Source: Synergistaceae bacterium (lineage in GTDB: Bacteria; Synergistota; Synergistia; Synergistales; Aminobacteriaceae). Taken from it: a DNA stretch of 60,590 nucleotides. The stretch covers positions 1-60,590 of the forward strand of contig JAISLU010000100.1 in assembly GCA_031277095.1 (NCBI GenBank), given 5' to 3'. This document shows positions 7,201-14,920 of the stretch, one piece after another. Every line of letters starts with the position of its first letter. Position 1 is the stretch's first letter. The notes under the pieces were generated by a model. The model saw only the letters and a list, made by a program, of their open reading frames with translations. It did no database searches and was not told where the DNA came from. A program made the position numbers and the translations under genes.

Positions 7201-8820
7201 TTGTTCACCGCTGTCTTCCACCAGATTTTTGTCGGCAAGCAGCAGAAAATAAAACGGCGTTTCCGGCTTTACGTCGCGCCCAACTCTCTCTTCAACGTTT
7301 CTGCGCCGCACTTTGAGCGTTTCGGCGAAATCGCGGATCAGCGATCTGGCGTCCTCGGATGTACACGCAAGGAACCGCTTCGTCCGAGCCGTGTTCCAAA
7401 CGTGGGGAAGCCAGCGGATCCATTCCCAAGCGCGTTTTTCGCTTTTGGGATATAGGCATACGATTTTCACGTCCTCGTAGGAATGATGCGCGGCGAGACT
7501 CATTACAATGGTCCAGGCTGTTTTCTGGATCGCAGACCTGTTGCCGGCGAGCCCTGTGATTGTAGACAAAAGGAAAGAATGCTTTACAGGAACGCCGGTC
7601 AAGACCGCGTGTTTTTCTTTGAGCTTTTTTGCTTCCTCCAAAAGAGGGTCTTCCTCAATAGAAAGCTGCGCCTGCGGGATCTTGACTTTCACGTTGGAGC
7701 TACTTTGCCCCGTTCCCAGGCGTATTTCGAGAAAATCTTCGTCCCAAACCGTTCGCTCCCACAGGCGGCGTTCCAGGCGCTCGGCGATGGCCGCGCATTC
7801 ACGGACGCCGGGATTCACGGCAGAGAGAGTCTGCAAAAAATTCGATTCCGCGGCAGTGATCACATCCTCGCGCTCCTTTAGGTGCGCCGCATATTTTTCC
7901 TCCGCTCGACGTTGAATCTGCTTCCATTTTTTCATCTGTAAATTGTAGTTGACGATGGAAACGATGACGCTTACGGCGGACATTGGAACGGTATAGTACA
8001 ACGTCATCACGTTCCTCGTTATCGACGCAACTCCAATCATCACAGTAGCCATCATTACGGGCGGCAAAAGTATCGAAAACCATGAAACGGAAGGCTTCGA
8101 CCCCCTGCTTGGCGGAGACAGCACCTCGACCTCCAACTGCTCCGTTTCCGGTTTGAGACGGGGAGATCGCTGGAAAAAAGGGTATCGTACCATCTTCGTC
8201 ATTGCCCGAACGTTTACATGCTCCAGGTTGGACGAGAACATAACGCTTCCCGAGGTGTTTTTGAAATGAAGCAAGTCTCCGCGAAGAAAGAATTCGAACC
8301 CTCCAATAAAAACGGGTATGCCGTCCTCGAGAATCGCGGAATTGACGGACTTGCCCTCGACATAAGTCCCGTTTCGGCTTCCCAGGTCCTCAATCACCCA
8401 GCCGTCGCGTGTCCTACGCAGCGCAGCATGCAGCGAAGACACCTGCGGCCCGTTCATGCGAATGTCGTTATCGCCGTGCCGACCCAACGCGACCTCATTT
8501 AGCCGGCGCAAAGAAATCGCGTCATGCACGTCGCATCTTTTTTCTAATATAGACATGGACAGTTTTTCGGTGAGCTGCGCGACATCCCCCACGGACAGCA
8601 CGCGGTTGACCGTGTTTTTTCCATCGACCTGTATGAAGGTGCGCGACAAGACATGAATCCCAGTTTCCAGCGCGGTAACGGTCCAATGGGACGGCTTCAA
8701 CTCAGGCTGGTCGAGTCGCAGGGTGTCGTTTTCGCGTGTACCGATCGTCGCGGAGCTTCCCTGGGAAAGTTCCAGTTCATATATTCTGTTGCCTGCGTAT
8801 AAGACAAGCAGATAGTTCAT
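4294..8820 (-). CDS. essC: EssC-type FtsK/SpoIIIE ATPase of a type VII secretion system
   Basis: Motor of the system: a membrane-anchored ATPase that recognises WXG100 substrates and drives export. Numbered from a GTG at 8841 that directly abuts the upstream stop, two FHA-like domains occupy about 10-100 and 105-195 (GRHGDNDIR, SSLHAAL, GSRNGTY in the second). Two membrane helices lie near 250-300 and a charged coiled region follows. Three ATPase domains come next: Walker A GATRWGKS (~691) with IVIDEFAE, GAPSSGKT (~1034) with IVVDNMAS, and GTPGSGKT (~1308) with LCIDDFSD. I prefer the ATG at 8820, giving 1508 aa, close to staphylococcal EssC. All three P-loops keep Lys and Ser/Thr. The second Walker B has Asp-Asn instead of Asp-Glu, as degenerate EssC modules often do. 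Confidence 0.93.
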   Translation of the reverse strand: MNYLLVLYAGNRIYELELSQGSSATIGTRENDTLRLDQPELKPSHWTVTALETGIHVLSRTFIQVDGKNTVNRVLSVGDVAQLTEKLSMSILEKRCDVHDAISLRRLNEVALGRHGDNDIRMNGPQVSSLHAALRRTRDGWVIEDLGSRNGTYVEGKSVNSAILEDGIPVFIGGFEFFLRGDLLHFKNTSGSVMFSSNLEHVNVRAMTKMVRYPFFQRSPRLKPETEQLEVEVLSPPSRGSKPSVSWFSILLPPVMMATVMIGVASITRNVMTLYYTVPMSAVSVIVSIVNYNLQMKKWKQIQRRAEEKYAAHLKEREDVITAAESNFLQTLSAVNPGVRECAAIAERLERRLWERTVWDEDFLEIRLGTGQSSSNVKVKIPQAQLSIEEDPLLEEAKKLKEKHAVLTGVPVKHSFLLSTITGLAGNRSAIQKTAWTIVMSLAAHHSYEDVKIVCLYPKSEKRAWEWIRWLPHVWNTARTKRFLACTSEDARSLIRDFAETLKVRRRNVEERVGRDVKPETPFYFLLLADKNLVEDSGEQILPEDPALGMTTVYAYGGMELLPGECEAVIHCDEPKCSLQLKSSAGNRVPFTAERISLDLVDAFARSLAPVRLRSGVAATTMPMYITFLQGYEVNRVEELDVLGRWARSQPFKSLAAPIGIRENGEVFYFDIHEKGMGPHGIVAGATRWGKSETLTTWLLSVALNFNPHEVSFVLIDFKGDGLSGILMDLPHVAGVISNVDDITSIERNLRSLHGELLRRQRVFKETQLENIHKYQEAYRKGRAPAPMPYLIIVIDEFAELKTQFPDQMNEFISIARVGGSLGVYMVLATQSPGGIVAGQVSANSRFRICLKTAEAGESKEILGTTDAFRITVRGRAYVKVGNNEVYEQVQTFYSKAPYQPNAEEKGPITEISIVETNGERTRPEVYDKTLRAMDSELGEGRAVSHYIRETVRENNIANARPVWTEALPKHLFLSDLLVGREAFRNGVWRTCNGNLSVVAGRVDDPEGQCQYPLILNFAKDGHQILYGAPSSGKTTFLQTVLLSAALSYTPLQVQFLVLDFGTWGMKIFEGLPHTLLVADSNDADKVKKAEEYLLSELASRKQRFAEQGVGTLDAYREVTGEQVPALLIVVDNMASLYNRYPDFLDSLIDLAREGGGLGLYLLLTAGNAGSFIFRIAQYVKVSYALQLTDRTDYRALVGGNGRQEPGHFPGRGFTKGPLEFQTALCVEGASEGERVKQLRAICTAMSEAWEGSRAELRTAPKEIDADTLTFDKNHVQIGFEKQTARPFDFVFEEMHGCVISGTPGSGKTNILGLLVRALREDPDTRIYIYEKAYVLENIASEALSGSLTASAAHDGVIFDAFLFNIAEEYDRRSKEDPSASRSRIVLCIDDFSDFYGEISNEGADLFDRIVRCGKDYGIYVYIAGDKGGLARLHSFLIKSFESCLSNGNAIALGGRLKDCEFFDALHQEDDVVFPGGEGCVIHGGKVQRFKLAKVKGQAEAHEEMASA

Positions 8821-8841
8821 ATCGTCACACTCTAAGCCCAC

Positions 8842-10224
8842 CTATTTGAGTTTTTCCAGCGCCTTTTGCGCGGGCTCGTAATCGGGGTTGATGGCCAGAG
8901 TTCGGCCGTACCACTCTCGGGCCTCGTCGTTTTTCTTCAATTTCCGCGCGGCCTCTCCCGCCTGGTAAGCCGCGAGGTAGTCGCCCTGGTAGGAGTCCGC
9001 CAACTGCCGATACTGATCGTAGGCTTTTTGCCCGTTGAGCTTCCGGGCGTTGATATGGGCTATTCTTCGGTTGTTCAACTCGCCGGAGGCAAGAGGGTAA
9101 GTCATGACCACCTTCCCGGGATCGGTCGACTTGTTTTCCAAGGGGCGGTCCGAACGAAGCGGGGCGGTACCTGGGTGAGGCGCGGGTTGTTCTCCAACGG
9201 GTGCGGGAGACGGATCGCCGGGCGCCCTGTCGTTGCCGAAAATTTCTTCGAAGGTTCCGCTGGACTTGGGCAGCTCTTTGACGAAAGCCTTCCGCTTGGA
9301 AATATCTTTGGCTGTTTCTTTCGAGATGGGCTCGATTTTCTGTCCCCGCTGAACCAACGCGGGGTTGCCTCCATCGGGAACCACGTCGCATACGCTGTAG
9401 TTGTTGCGGGTTTCCACCACTTTCAACACGGCTATGTTGTGTTTTTCCCTTTCAAGAGGGTTCCCGTCGATATCGAGTATCTCCCTTCCGTCGGCGTATA
9501 CCAGGTAGAGGTCCCCGGCCTTGACGCCCGACATCGCGCCGAGGTTGACTTGGACTTTTTTTCCTCCGGAAGAAAGAACATAGGAATATTCCCCACCCAG
9601 CTCCTCGCGGATTTTGTGGGCCAGGCGAGAACTTGCCGCAGTGAGGGCCCGTGCCTTGAGTCCGCCGAACTCGGCCTCCATCATACTGAAACCCCCGATA
9701 GACATGCCTCCCGCCGACTCAGAGGAAGTCCCGCTTTCCGACAGAGAGAAAACAACCTCGGTCGTGGTCACGTCGACTACCCTCATATCAATTACCGCTC
9801 TCGCCACTTTGCTTCCCGTGCCGATCGCACCGCGGAGCCATGGAAGAGGAATCGCCCCGCCGGACACGGCTTCTTGGAGCTCCGTCACCGAACCGAGAAT
9901 CATGTACTGGCACCCCGCCAGCCGTCCCACTTCTATCGCCAAACCCATATCCACGAGTCCCGACATGTTGAGACGGTGTTCGCTGCCGATTATGTCGAGT
10001 TGCTCCCGCTCCAGAACCGCAATCGTCTTGGAGTTGGTGAGAACACGGGTGAAGATGTCCGTGATGATCTCCGCCTGTCTATCCGAGACGCCGTCTGCCT
10101 TGCTGGTGAATCTCATGACGCCAAGCCGGACAATCTCCGGGTCTGCAGCCTCGGCGGCGCCGAGCGCTAAAAAACAACACAACACCGCCGCAAAAATGAC
10201 TTTTCCTGTCCTCGTCGCGTTCAT
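8842..10224 (-). CDS. CsgG/FlgO-like secreted protein with C-terminal TPR
   Basis: The 460-residue protein begins with a signal peptide (hydrophobic stretch to about residue 27, AAEA-AD cleavage region). Residues 30-230 resemble the CsgG/HfaB/FlgO family: RLGVMRF near the start, EREQLDII and MILGSVTE. A Pro-rich linker (~330-370) leads to a C-terminal TPR-like repeat (YDQYRQLADSYQGDYLAAYQAGE and following). CsgG forms the outer-membrane curli channel; FlgO-type relatives sit at the flagellar outer-membrane ring. There is no obvious lipobox Cys at the cleavage site. The stop lies against the possible essC GTG start, so the two genes are almost certainly co-transcribed. Proposed role: periplasmic or outer-membrane part of the type VII system. 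Confidence 0.7.
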   Translation of the reverse strand: MNATRTGKVIFAAVLCCFLALGAAEAADPEIVRLGVMRFTSKADGVSDRQAEIITDIFTRVLTNSKTIAVLEREQLDIIGSEHRLNMSGLVDMGLAIEVGRLAGCQYMILGSVTELQEAVSGGAIPLPWLRGAIGTGSKVARAVIDMRVVDVTTTEVVFSLSESGTSSESAGGMSIGGFSMMEAEFGGLKARALTAASSRLAHKIREELGGEYSYVLSSGGKKVQVNLGAMSGVKAGDLYLVYADGREILDIDGNPLEREKHNIAVLKVVETRNNYSVCDVVPDGGNPALVQRGQKIEPISKETAKDISKRKAFVKELPKSSGTFEEIFGNDRAPGDPSPAPVGEQPAPHPGTAPLRSDRPLENKSTDPGKVVMTYPLASGELNNRRIAHINARKLNGQKAYDQYRQLADSYQGDYLAAYQAGEAARKLKKNDEAREWYGRTLAINPDYEPAQKALEKLK

Positions 10225-10265
10225 TTGAACTATTCTCCTTTTTGTTCCCTATTTTATTCCCTGCT

Positions 10266-10916
10266 TTATTCCCAATCGTATTCTTCCATCCTTGCGACGT
10301 GTCTCGTCACGGCGTTGCGCGTTGCGGAGGCCAGAACGCCTCCGTAGGAGGCCGTGGCAAATCCGCCGAATCGGGTCCCGAAACCGCCAAGCTCGCGGGT
10401 CGCCTTTCCCTGCTCCGCTGCGGCGTAGACCACCTCCCCGGTCTCGTTGTCGATGATGCGAATGTCCAGAGTCACGTAGGCCGTTCTGGCGGCCGCCCCT
10501 CCCGCGATGCCGGGAATGACGAGAACCCCGCCCTCGGCATGATAGTGATAGACCGTCACGGCTCCCGTCATCGTGTACTGCGCGCCCTTGATCTTACCCA
10601 GCTCCGGGGCCGTGGAGGGATCCATCAAGCCCGACTGGCCCAGACGGATTTCCTCGGCCACGTAGTCCAGCCGCTCCCTTTCCATCAGACTGAACAGTCC
10701 GGATTGGTAGAGCTCCGTCGTCATCATTTCCGTGATGGCCGGAGCCGGGATTCTTTCGCTCGTTTTGTTCTCGAATGCCCGCACCGCAAGGCGGGGTTTT
10801 GCCTCTGCCCCGGCCGTCACGGCAAGGCACAACAAAACCACCAGCAGTCCCTCGGCGTAGTTCTTCAAATTTTTGATCATGTTTTCCATTGTGCTTTTCA
10901 TTGTACTTTTCATCAT
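10266..10916 (-). CDS. CsgG/FlgO-family envelope protein
   Basis: The 216-residue protein has an unusual N-terminus encoded by a 12-base repeat (MMKSTMKSTMEN), followed by a signal-peptide-like hydrophobic segment (residues ~24-38). The mature part shows CsgG-family features: LAVRAFENKT, MMTTELYQSGLFSLMERERLD and GAQYTMTGAVTVY, ending with alternating strands rich in Ala and Gly. An internal Gly-rich hydrophobic segment (VIPGIAGGAAARTAYV) could correspond to the membrane-spanning hairpin of CsgG-like pores; that is inference. It starts 9 bases after the upstream gene and is followed after 41 bases by the CsgG-TPR gene, so the three form one unit. Confidence 0.7.
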   Translation of the reverse strand: MMKSTMKSTMENMIKNLKNYAEGLLVVLLCLAVTAGAEAKPRLAVRAFENKTSERIPAPAITEMMTTELYQSGLFSLMERERLDYVAEEIRLGQSGLMDPSTAPELGKIKGAQYTMTGAVTVYHYHAEGGVLVIPGIAGGAAARTAYVTLDIRIIDNETGEVVYAAAEQGKATRELGGFGTRFGGFATASYGGVLASATRNAVTRHVARMEEYDWE

Positions 10917-10925
10917 GGGCCGCCT

Positions 10926-11522
10926 TTACTGCGTCATCCGGTCGGCGGCGGTCATGACTGCGGCCTCCAACGCCTTCTGGCTCGCTTCGTCGGGGGTGTA
11001 GCCCACTTGCTTGCCCGACACCGTGTCGCCGTAGAGCATTACACCTCCGGAACTTATCGCCCTCACCGCCGCAGACGCCGTTCCGGTCTGGAGCTTGAAC
11101 TCGTTTTCCACGGGCTCGCCCGCCGTCACCGTCACTGTCACTGTCGTGCTGATACCGTACTGCGAGCTGAGTTTCATGATGGCGTCCACGTTCCCCTCCA
11201 GGGCAAACTGGGCCGCCTTGCTTCTGCGGATTTGCGTCAGCTTGTTTTGGTCGACGATTTTATACCCCTTCGAGGTCAATTGCTGGATCATAATCGACAA
11301 CGCCGACTCCACGTGCCGTTCCGACGGCCCCTTGACCAAAACGGCGATCAAGCCCTTTTTGGGTAGCGGAGCGGAACGAGAGGCTTCTTTGGCGGGCGGC
11401 GGCCCCGGGATCTTCTTTCTGATCGCCGCCTCGGTCCGGCAAGAAAGAAAAAAAACGAGCCCCAAACAAAGAGCCGCCGCGACCATGCGCAGCTCGAATT
11501 TCAAAATATGCGAACTCCTCAT
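10926..11522 (-). CDS. Secreted or lipoprotein component beside the CsgG-like genes
   Basis: The 198-residue protein starts with an export signal. FFLSC at about residues 24-28 is a weak lipobox, so lipoprotein anchoring is possible but not certain. A Pro-rich linker (PGPPPAKEASRSAPLPKK) precedes a domain that resembles the CsgG/TolB-N type fold: LIAVLVKG, a helix, GYKIVDQNKL, and a strand-rich half with TVTVTVT. I do not recognise a named family. Its position directly before two CsgG-family genes suggests a partner in the same envelope complex. Confidence 0.55.
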   Translation of the reverse strand: MRSSHILKFELRMVAAALCLGLVFFLSCRTEAAIRKKIPGPPPAKEASRSAPLPKKGLIAVLVKGPSERHVESALSIMIQQLTSKGYKIVDQNKLTQIRRSKAAQFALEGNVDAIMKLSSQYGISTTVTVTVTAGEPVENEFKLQTGTASAAVRAISSGGVMLYGDTVSGKQVGYTPDEASQKALEAAVMTAADRMTQ

Positions 11523-11547
11523 TTATTACCTTTCCTTTCGTACACGG

Positions 11548-11631
11548 TCAAAATCAGATCAAAATCAGGAGGGCAGGGGCCGTGGGTTTAATATTAGGTT
11601 GCAGCATTAGGTTGAATCATCAGGTTGAATC
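11548..11631. repeat. Two short tandem duplications in the gap before the CsgG-like operon
   Basis: An 11-base unit TCAAAATCAG(A/G) occurs twice at 11548-11569. A 13-base unit ATTAGGTTGAATC occurs three times with small changes at 11593-11631. Both lie in the 135-base gap between the FlgT-like gene and the next gene downstream. Such local duplications recur at many gene borders in this window. Confidence 0.75.
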
Positions 11632-11657
11632 ATTGGACCCTGCGGCCTCCTGGCTTT

Positions 11658-13142
11658 TCACCAAACGCCCCCGCTTTTTTCTTTCAGGCTACCGCTGACG
11701 CTCTGCGACGCGATACCGTCGATCTCGATTCCCTTTTCCGATAAAAACGAGGCGATGTCTCTGGCGGTTTTCCCGGAAATCACCTTCATCTCCAAGATTT
11801 TGTCTTTGTACTCCACCTCGACTTGGCCGGATTCTCCGGTCAGCCCCCGCAGCGCGTCTTCGATGAGCGCCGCTTCCTTGAAGGAAGGCACTCCCGTTAT
11901 TTTGACGTTCACGGCCGCGCCCGGCTCAGAGGGCTCAGGGGCAGGGCCACCGCCTTGGGAGTTGCCGCCGCGGGCGCTGATGGTCTGGGCGGTCAACCCC
12001 TCGATGCTGAGTCCTTTTTCGGACAGGAACGACGCCACGCTTCTCGCCGTTTTTTCGGAGACGACGTCTATCTCGAGAACGTTGTCCTTGTAGTCCCTTT
12101 CGTAAACTCCCCCGGACTTGCCGGCCAACTCTCGCAGCGCCTCTTCGAGGACCTCCACCTCTTTAAAGGAAATGTTCGCTATCTTGACGTTGACGGTGAT
12201 GCCCGGCACTCCTCCGGCAGAACCGGATACCAGGAAATAAGCGATCTTGTGTACGATCTCCTTGGATGCGATGGAGGCCGCCTCCGTGAAGCATCTGTCG
12301 GCGCCTTCTTTCACGGAAAGGGTAGGTTTTTTGCCGGTCTCCCTCTCGATCGCCTTCGATCCGATCTGGTAGGCCGTCTTGGTGAGCACCGCCTTCAGCT
12401 GAACGGTACTTTTCACTCTGTACAGCGTGATTCCCTCGCGTTTGCCCGATTGAGAAATGGCATACGCCTTTCCCACCACAATGACGTCGGCCCTTAAGGT
12501 TTTCGCCGCGTCCATCAGCTTGCCGGGGTCGCTGAACGCCGAGGCGGGGTCGATGTTGATGAGGGCCCGCGCTTGATCAGGGTCGACAAGAAGATAACCG
12601 GCTTTTTCGAAGACGCGGAGCGTTTCGCTTTCCGTTGCGGAAATCCACTCGTTCCTGTCCTCGTTTTTATCCTCTCTGCCCTCTATCCGCTCGTCGATCA
12701 AGATCATAATCCTCGGATTGCCCAGGGCGTCGATCACGGCGGGGCCCAGCACACCGTCGAGAGCTACGTAAGAAACCTTGCAGAGCGCGGAGATGTAAAG
12801 CACCCCGTCTTCTTCCCACTCTCTGAGGACGTCGAAGCTCTTGACGATACCCGTTGTCTGTGAAAAGACCTTGTCTTTGACGACCTGATAGTTCTGCATC
12901 TCCGTGATGCCGGTAACCACCGCCCCCAATGCCTTTTCGAGGGCGTCCCGGTAGGCTTCCCGCTTGGCCTCTTCCCGGGCCTCGTTCTTGTTGCCGTTTT
13001 TTATAGGAGCGTAACCCTCCGCGTCATCGACGACGTAGAGGTCGCCCTCCTGCCTGACCCCGGCCAATGCCTGCCTTGAAAGGACAAAACCCGCAAATGA
13101 AATGGCCAGTGCCAGCGCCAGAGCAATCTTTTTCATGCTCAT
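11658..13142 (-). CDS. FlgT-like envelope protein with two tandem C-terminal domains
   Basis: I choose the ATG at 13142, since it gives a clean signal peptide (MSMKKIALALALAISFAGF, ALAG cleavage) and lies 25 bases after the upstream stop; the product has 494 residues. The region after the signal (EAREEAKREAYRDALEKALG and onward) matches the N-terminal domain of FlgT/LPP20-type proteins. The middle part (IMILIDERI, DVIVVGKA) looks like the TolB-N-like middle domain of FlgT. The last ~180 residues hold two copies of one domain, each with VNVKI, an acidic helix, EMKV/EIDV and VASFLSEKG/IASFLSEKG. In Vibrio, FlgT works with FlgO and FlgP at the outer-membrane ring; the same three kinds of protein stand together here. 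Confidence 0.65.
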   Translation of the reverse strand: MSMKKIALALALAISFAGFVLSRQALAGVRQEGDLYVVDDAEGYAPIKNGNKNEAREEAKREAYRDALEKALGAVVTGITEMQNYQVVKDKVFSQTTGIVKSFDVLREWEEDGVLYISALCKVSYVALDGVLGPAVIDALGNPRIMILIDERIEGREDKNEDRNEWISATESETLRVFEKAGYLLVDPDQARALINIDPASAFSDPGKLMDAAKTLRADVIVVGKAYAISQSGKREGITLYRVKSTVQLKAVLTKTAYQIGSKAIERETGKKPTLSVKEGADRCFTEAASIASKEIVHKIAYFLVSGSAGGVPGITVNVKIANISFKEVEVLEEALRELAGKSGGVYERDYKDNVLEIDVVSEKTARSVASFLSEKGLSIEGLTAQTISARGGNSQGGGPAPEPSEPGAAVNVKITGVPSFKEAALIEDALRGLTGESGQVEVEYKDKILEMKVISGKTARDIASFLSEKGIEIDGIASQSVSGSLKEKSGGVW

Positions 13143-13167
13143 TTTCTTTATTGGCTGGCAATGATGA

Positions 13168-14022
13168 CTATTTGCTGACGATGATGACTTTGCCTTCCCG
13201 GCGGAAGTCATAGGAACTGCCGCGCACCTTCGCAGCGTCTCCGTCGGAGATGACGATGTCCACGTTGTCCGCCGTCAGACGCACCGCCTTGACGACGATG
13301 GGGTTCGTGGCCACGTGAACCTCGCCCTTCGCGTAGTTGATGTTGTTGTAGTAGGCACAGAGCCCCGACTGAAGGTAGTGTTCCCGTTCGACGAACTCTA
13401 TGCCGTAGACCACCCGGCCCTTCGTGTCGAAAACGTTGAAGGTCATGGCGGGAATCAGTGGAAGATGACGCACGTCGATGATCAAACCCGTGTACTTCCC
13501 CGCCGTTTTCTTTGCGGGTGGGGTCTTCTTTTCTTCCTCGACGACGGCTACGCTGACGGGATTCGGCTTGATGTTGGACGCGACGACGACCCTCAGGTGG
13601 GGCAGCCGAATGCGGCCGGAGACGGTGTAGGACTCTCCGTCCCATGCCCCCTCGAGAAGCTCGACGTTTTGGACGATGCCGTGTACTTCGGTGCGCACGC
13701 GGTCGCTGGCCATGAAGTCGTCCATTGTGGTGCGCGCATCTATCTGGACTCCGCCCATGAACTCCAGAAGGTTGCGCTGAAGGTCCACGATGGCCCCGCG
13801 CCGTGCCAGGGCCTTGGCTTGAGCGCCTTTCGTGCCGGTAGGAGCGACGGCCATGCCCGTGGATTCGATATAATTCTGGGTCCAATCCAGAAGATTTCTA
13901 TCTTTCTGGATCACCACGGCGACGGACCCATCCTCCGTCTTTGCCTCCGACTCGGCCGCCCGAGCTGCGCCGCAGGAAACCAAAACACACAATACTGTCA
14001 AAACACAAAATAAACGCTTCAT
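13168..14022 (-). CDS. LPP20/FlgP-like lipoprotein
   Basis: The 284-residue protein starts with a canonical lipoprotein signal: LVSC puts the acylated Cys at residue 17. Residues 45-150 (LLDWTQNYIESTGMAVAP, then KALARRGAIVDLQRNLLE and DGESYTVSGRIRL) match the LPP20/FlgP family. A ~110-residue C-terminal domain (GLIIDVRHLPLIPAMTF through FDTKGRVVYGIE) follows a Lys/Pro linker and is common in secreted LPP20-domain proteins. It most likely sits on the inner leaflet of the outer membrane. The next gene upstream (14186-14722) is a near-duplicate of its first half. Confidence 0.75.
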   Translation of the reverse strand: MKRLFCVLTVLCVLVSCGAARAAESEAKTEDGSVAVVIQKDRNLLDWTQNYIESTGMAVAPTGTKGAQAKALARRGAIVDLQRNLLEFMGGVQIDARTTMDDFMASDRVRTEVHGIVQNVELLEGAWDGESYTVSGRIRLPHLRVVVASNIKPNPVSVAVVEEEKKTPPAKKTAGKYTGLIIDVRHLPLIPAMTFNVFDTKGRVVYGIEFVEREHYLQSGLCAYYNNINYAKGEVHVATNPIVVKAVRLTADNVDIVISDGDAAKVRGSSYDFRREGKVIIVSK

Positions 14023-14185
14023 AATTTTAAAAAACCTCCTCGATCTGCATTGTCTAACTTACACGCTTTCCCGTTCCTAACTTGTCATGATCAAGGATCA
14101 CAACGAGCAATGAAAATAAATGTGAATCTATTTTCATAGGAAATGCACTTTCCGCCGAATTTTATTTTTACCCTATTTCGATTTT

Positions 14186-14722
14186 TTACCGTATCCCCTG
14201 GCAGTACTCCACAATCACACGAAGTCCCGCCGTGCGAATGCGCCCCGTGACCGTGTAGGATTCCCCGTCCCATGTTCCGTCGAGAAGCTCGACGTTCTGA
14301 ATGAGGCCATGCACCTCGGAACGCACGCGGTCCTCGGCCATAAAGTCGTTCATCGTCGTTCGAGAATCGATTTGAACCCCGCCGACGGACTCCAGGAGAT
14401 TGCGCTGCAGATCGACGATGGCCCCGCGCCGCGCCAGGGCTTTGCCTTGGGCACCCGTAGTTCCCTCGGGGGCGACGGCCATCCCCGTGGCCTCGATGTA
14501 GTTCTGTCCCCAATCCACGAGACCGGTTTCTTTTTTAGCTGAAGTTGCCGCCTCGGCGGGCCTTTCGGCGAAAAAAACGATAAAAAATACGGCGGCTACC
14601 GTAAAAAGAAAATAGAACGTTTTCCATGTACTGTCAGGGTACTGCCTTCTTTCCTTTTCCACCTGGATCTTCCTCCTGTTCGCTCCATTACGGTTACGCC
14701 CATACGCAAATAAATTTTGCAA
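14186..14722 (-). CDS. Truncated LPP20/FlgP-like paralogue
   Basis: The 178-residue product aligns with residues ~43-150 of the adjacent lipoprotein at roughly three-quarters identity (LVDWGQNYIEATGMAVAP; GGVQIDSRTTMNDFMAEDRVR). The ~110-residue C-terminal domain is missing: the frame ends shortly after the RIRTAGLRVIVEYC strand. The N-terminus has a long hydrophobic stretch after a basic region (residues ~35-53), so it is a signal anchor or signal peptide without a clear lipobox. It may be a decayed duplicate or a single-domain partner. It is the first gene of the leftward envelope/type VII cluster. Confidence 0.6.
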   Translation of the reverse strand: MQNLFAYGRNRNGANRRKIQVEKERRQYPDSTWKTFYFLFTVAAVFFIVFFAERPAEAATSAKKETGLVDWGQNYIEATGMAVAPEGTTGAQGKALARRGAIVDLQRNLLESVGGVQIDSRTTMNDFMAEDRVRSEVHGLIQNVELLDGTWDGESYTVTGRIRTAGLRVIVEYCQGIR

Positions 14723-14847
14723 ATGACCGCCTTCCGACCCTCCTCTCTCCTACACCTCCTACTGTAGATGACACTACGACACAAGAGTATTTTACATTTT
14801 AAAGAAACATATGGGCAAGAATGGAAAAGTATAGTGAATTAAGATAG

Positions 14848-14900
14848 AAAAAAACTGCTGTCGCCCCGGACAGTTATTTCATCCTCGAGGCGACAGCAGT
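14848..14900 (-). terminator. Rho-independent terminator after the isochorismatase-like gene
   Basis: ACTGCTGTCGCC and its complement GGCGACAGCAGT (14889-14900 and 14854-14865 on the plus strand) form a 12-bp stem with a 23-base loop. Read on the minus strand the stem ends in a run of seven T. It ends the transcript of the genes at 14921-16076 and isolates the type VII/CsgG cluster, which must start from its own promoter near 14723-14847. Confidence 0.85.
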
Positions 14901-14920
14901 ATTGTCGCGATTGGCTATGT

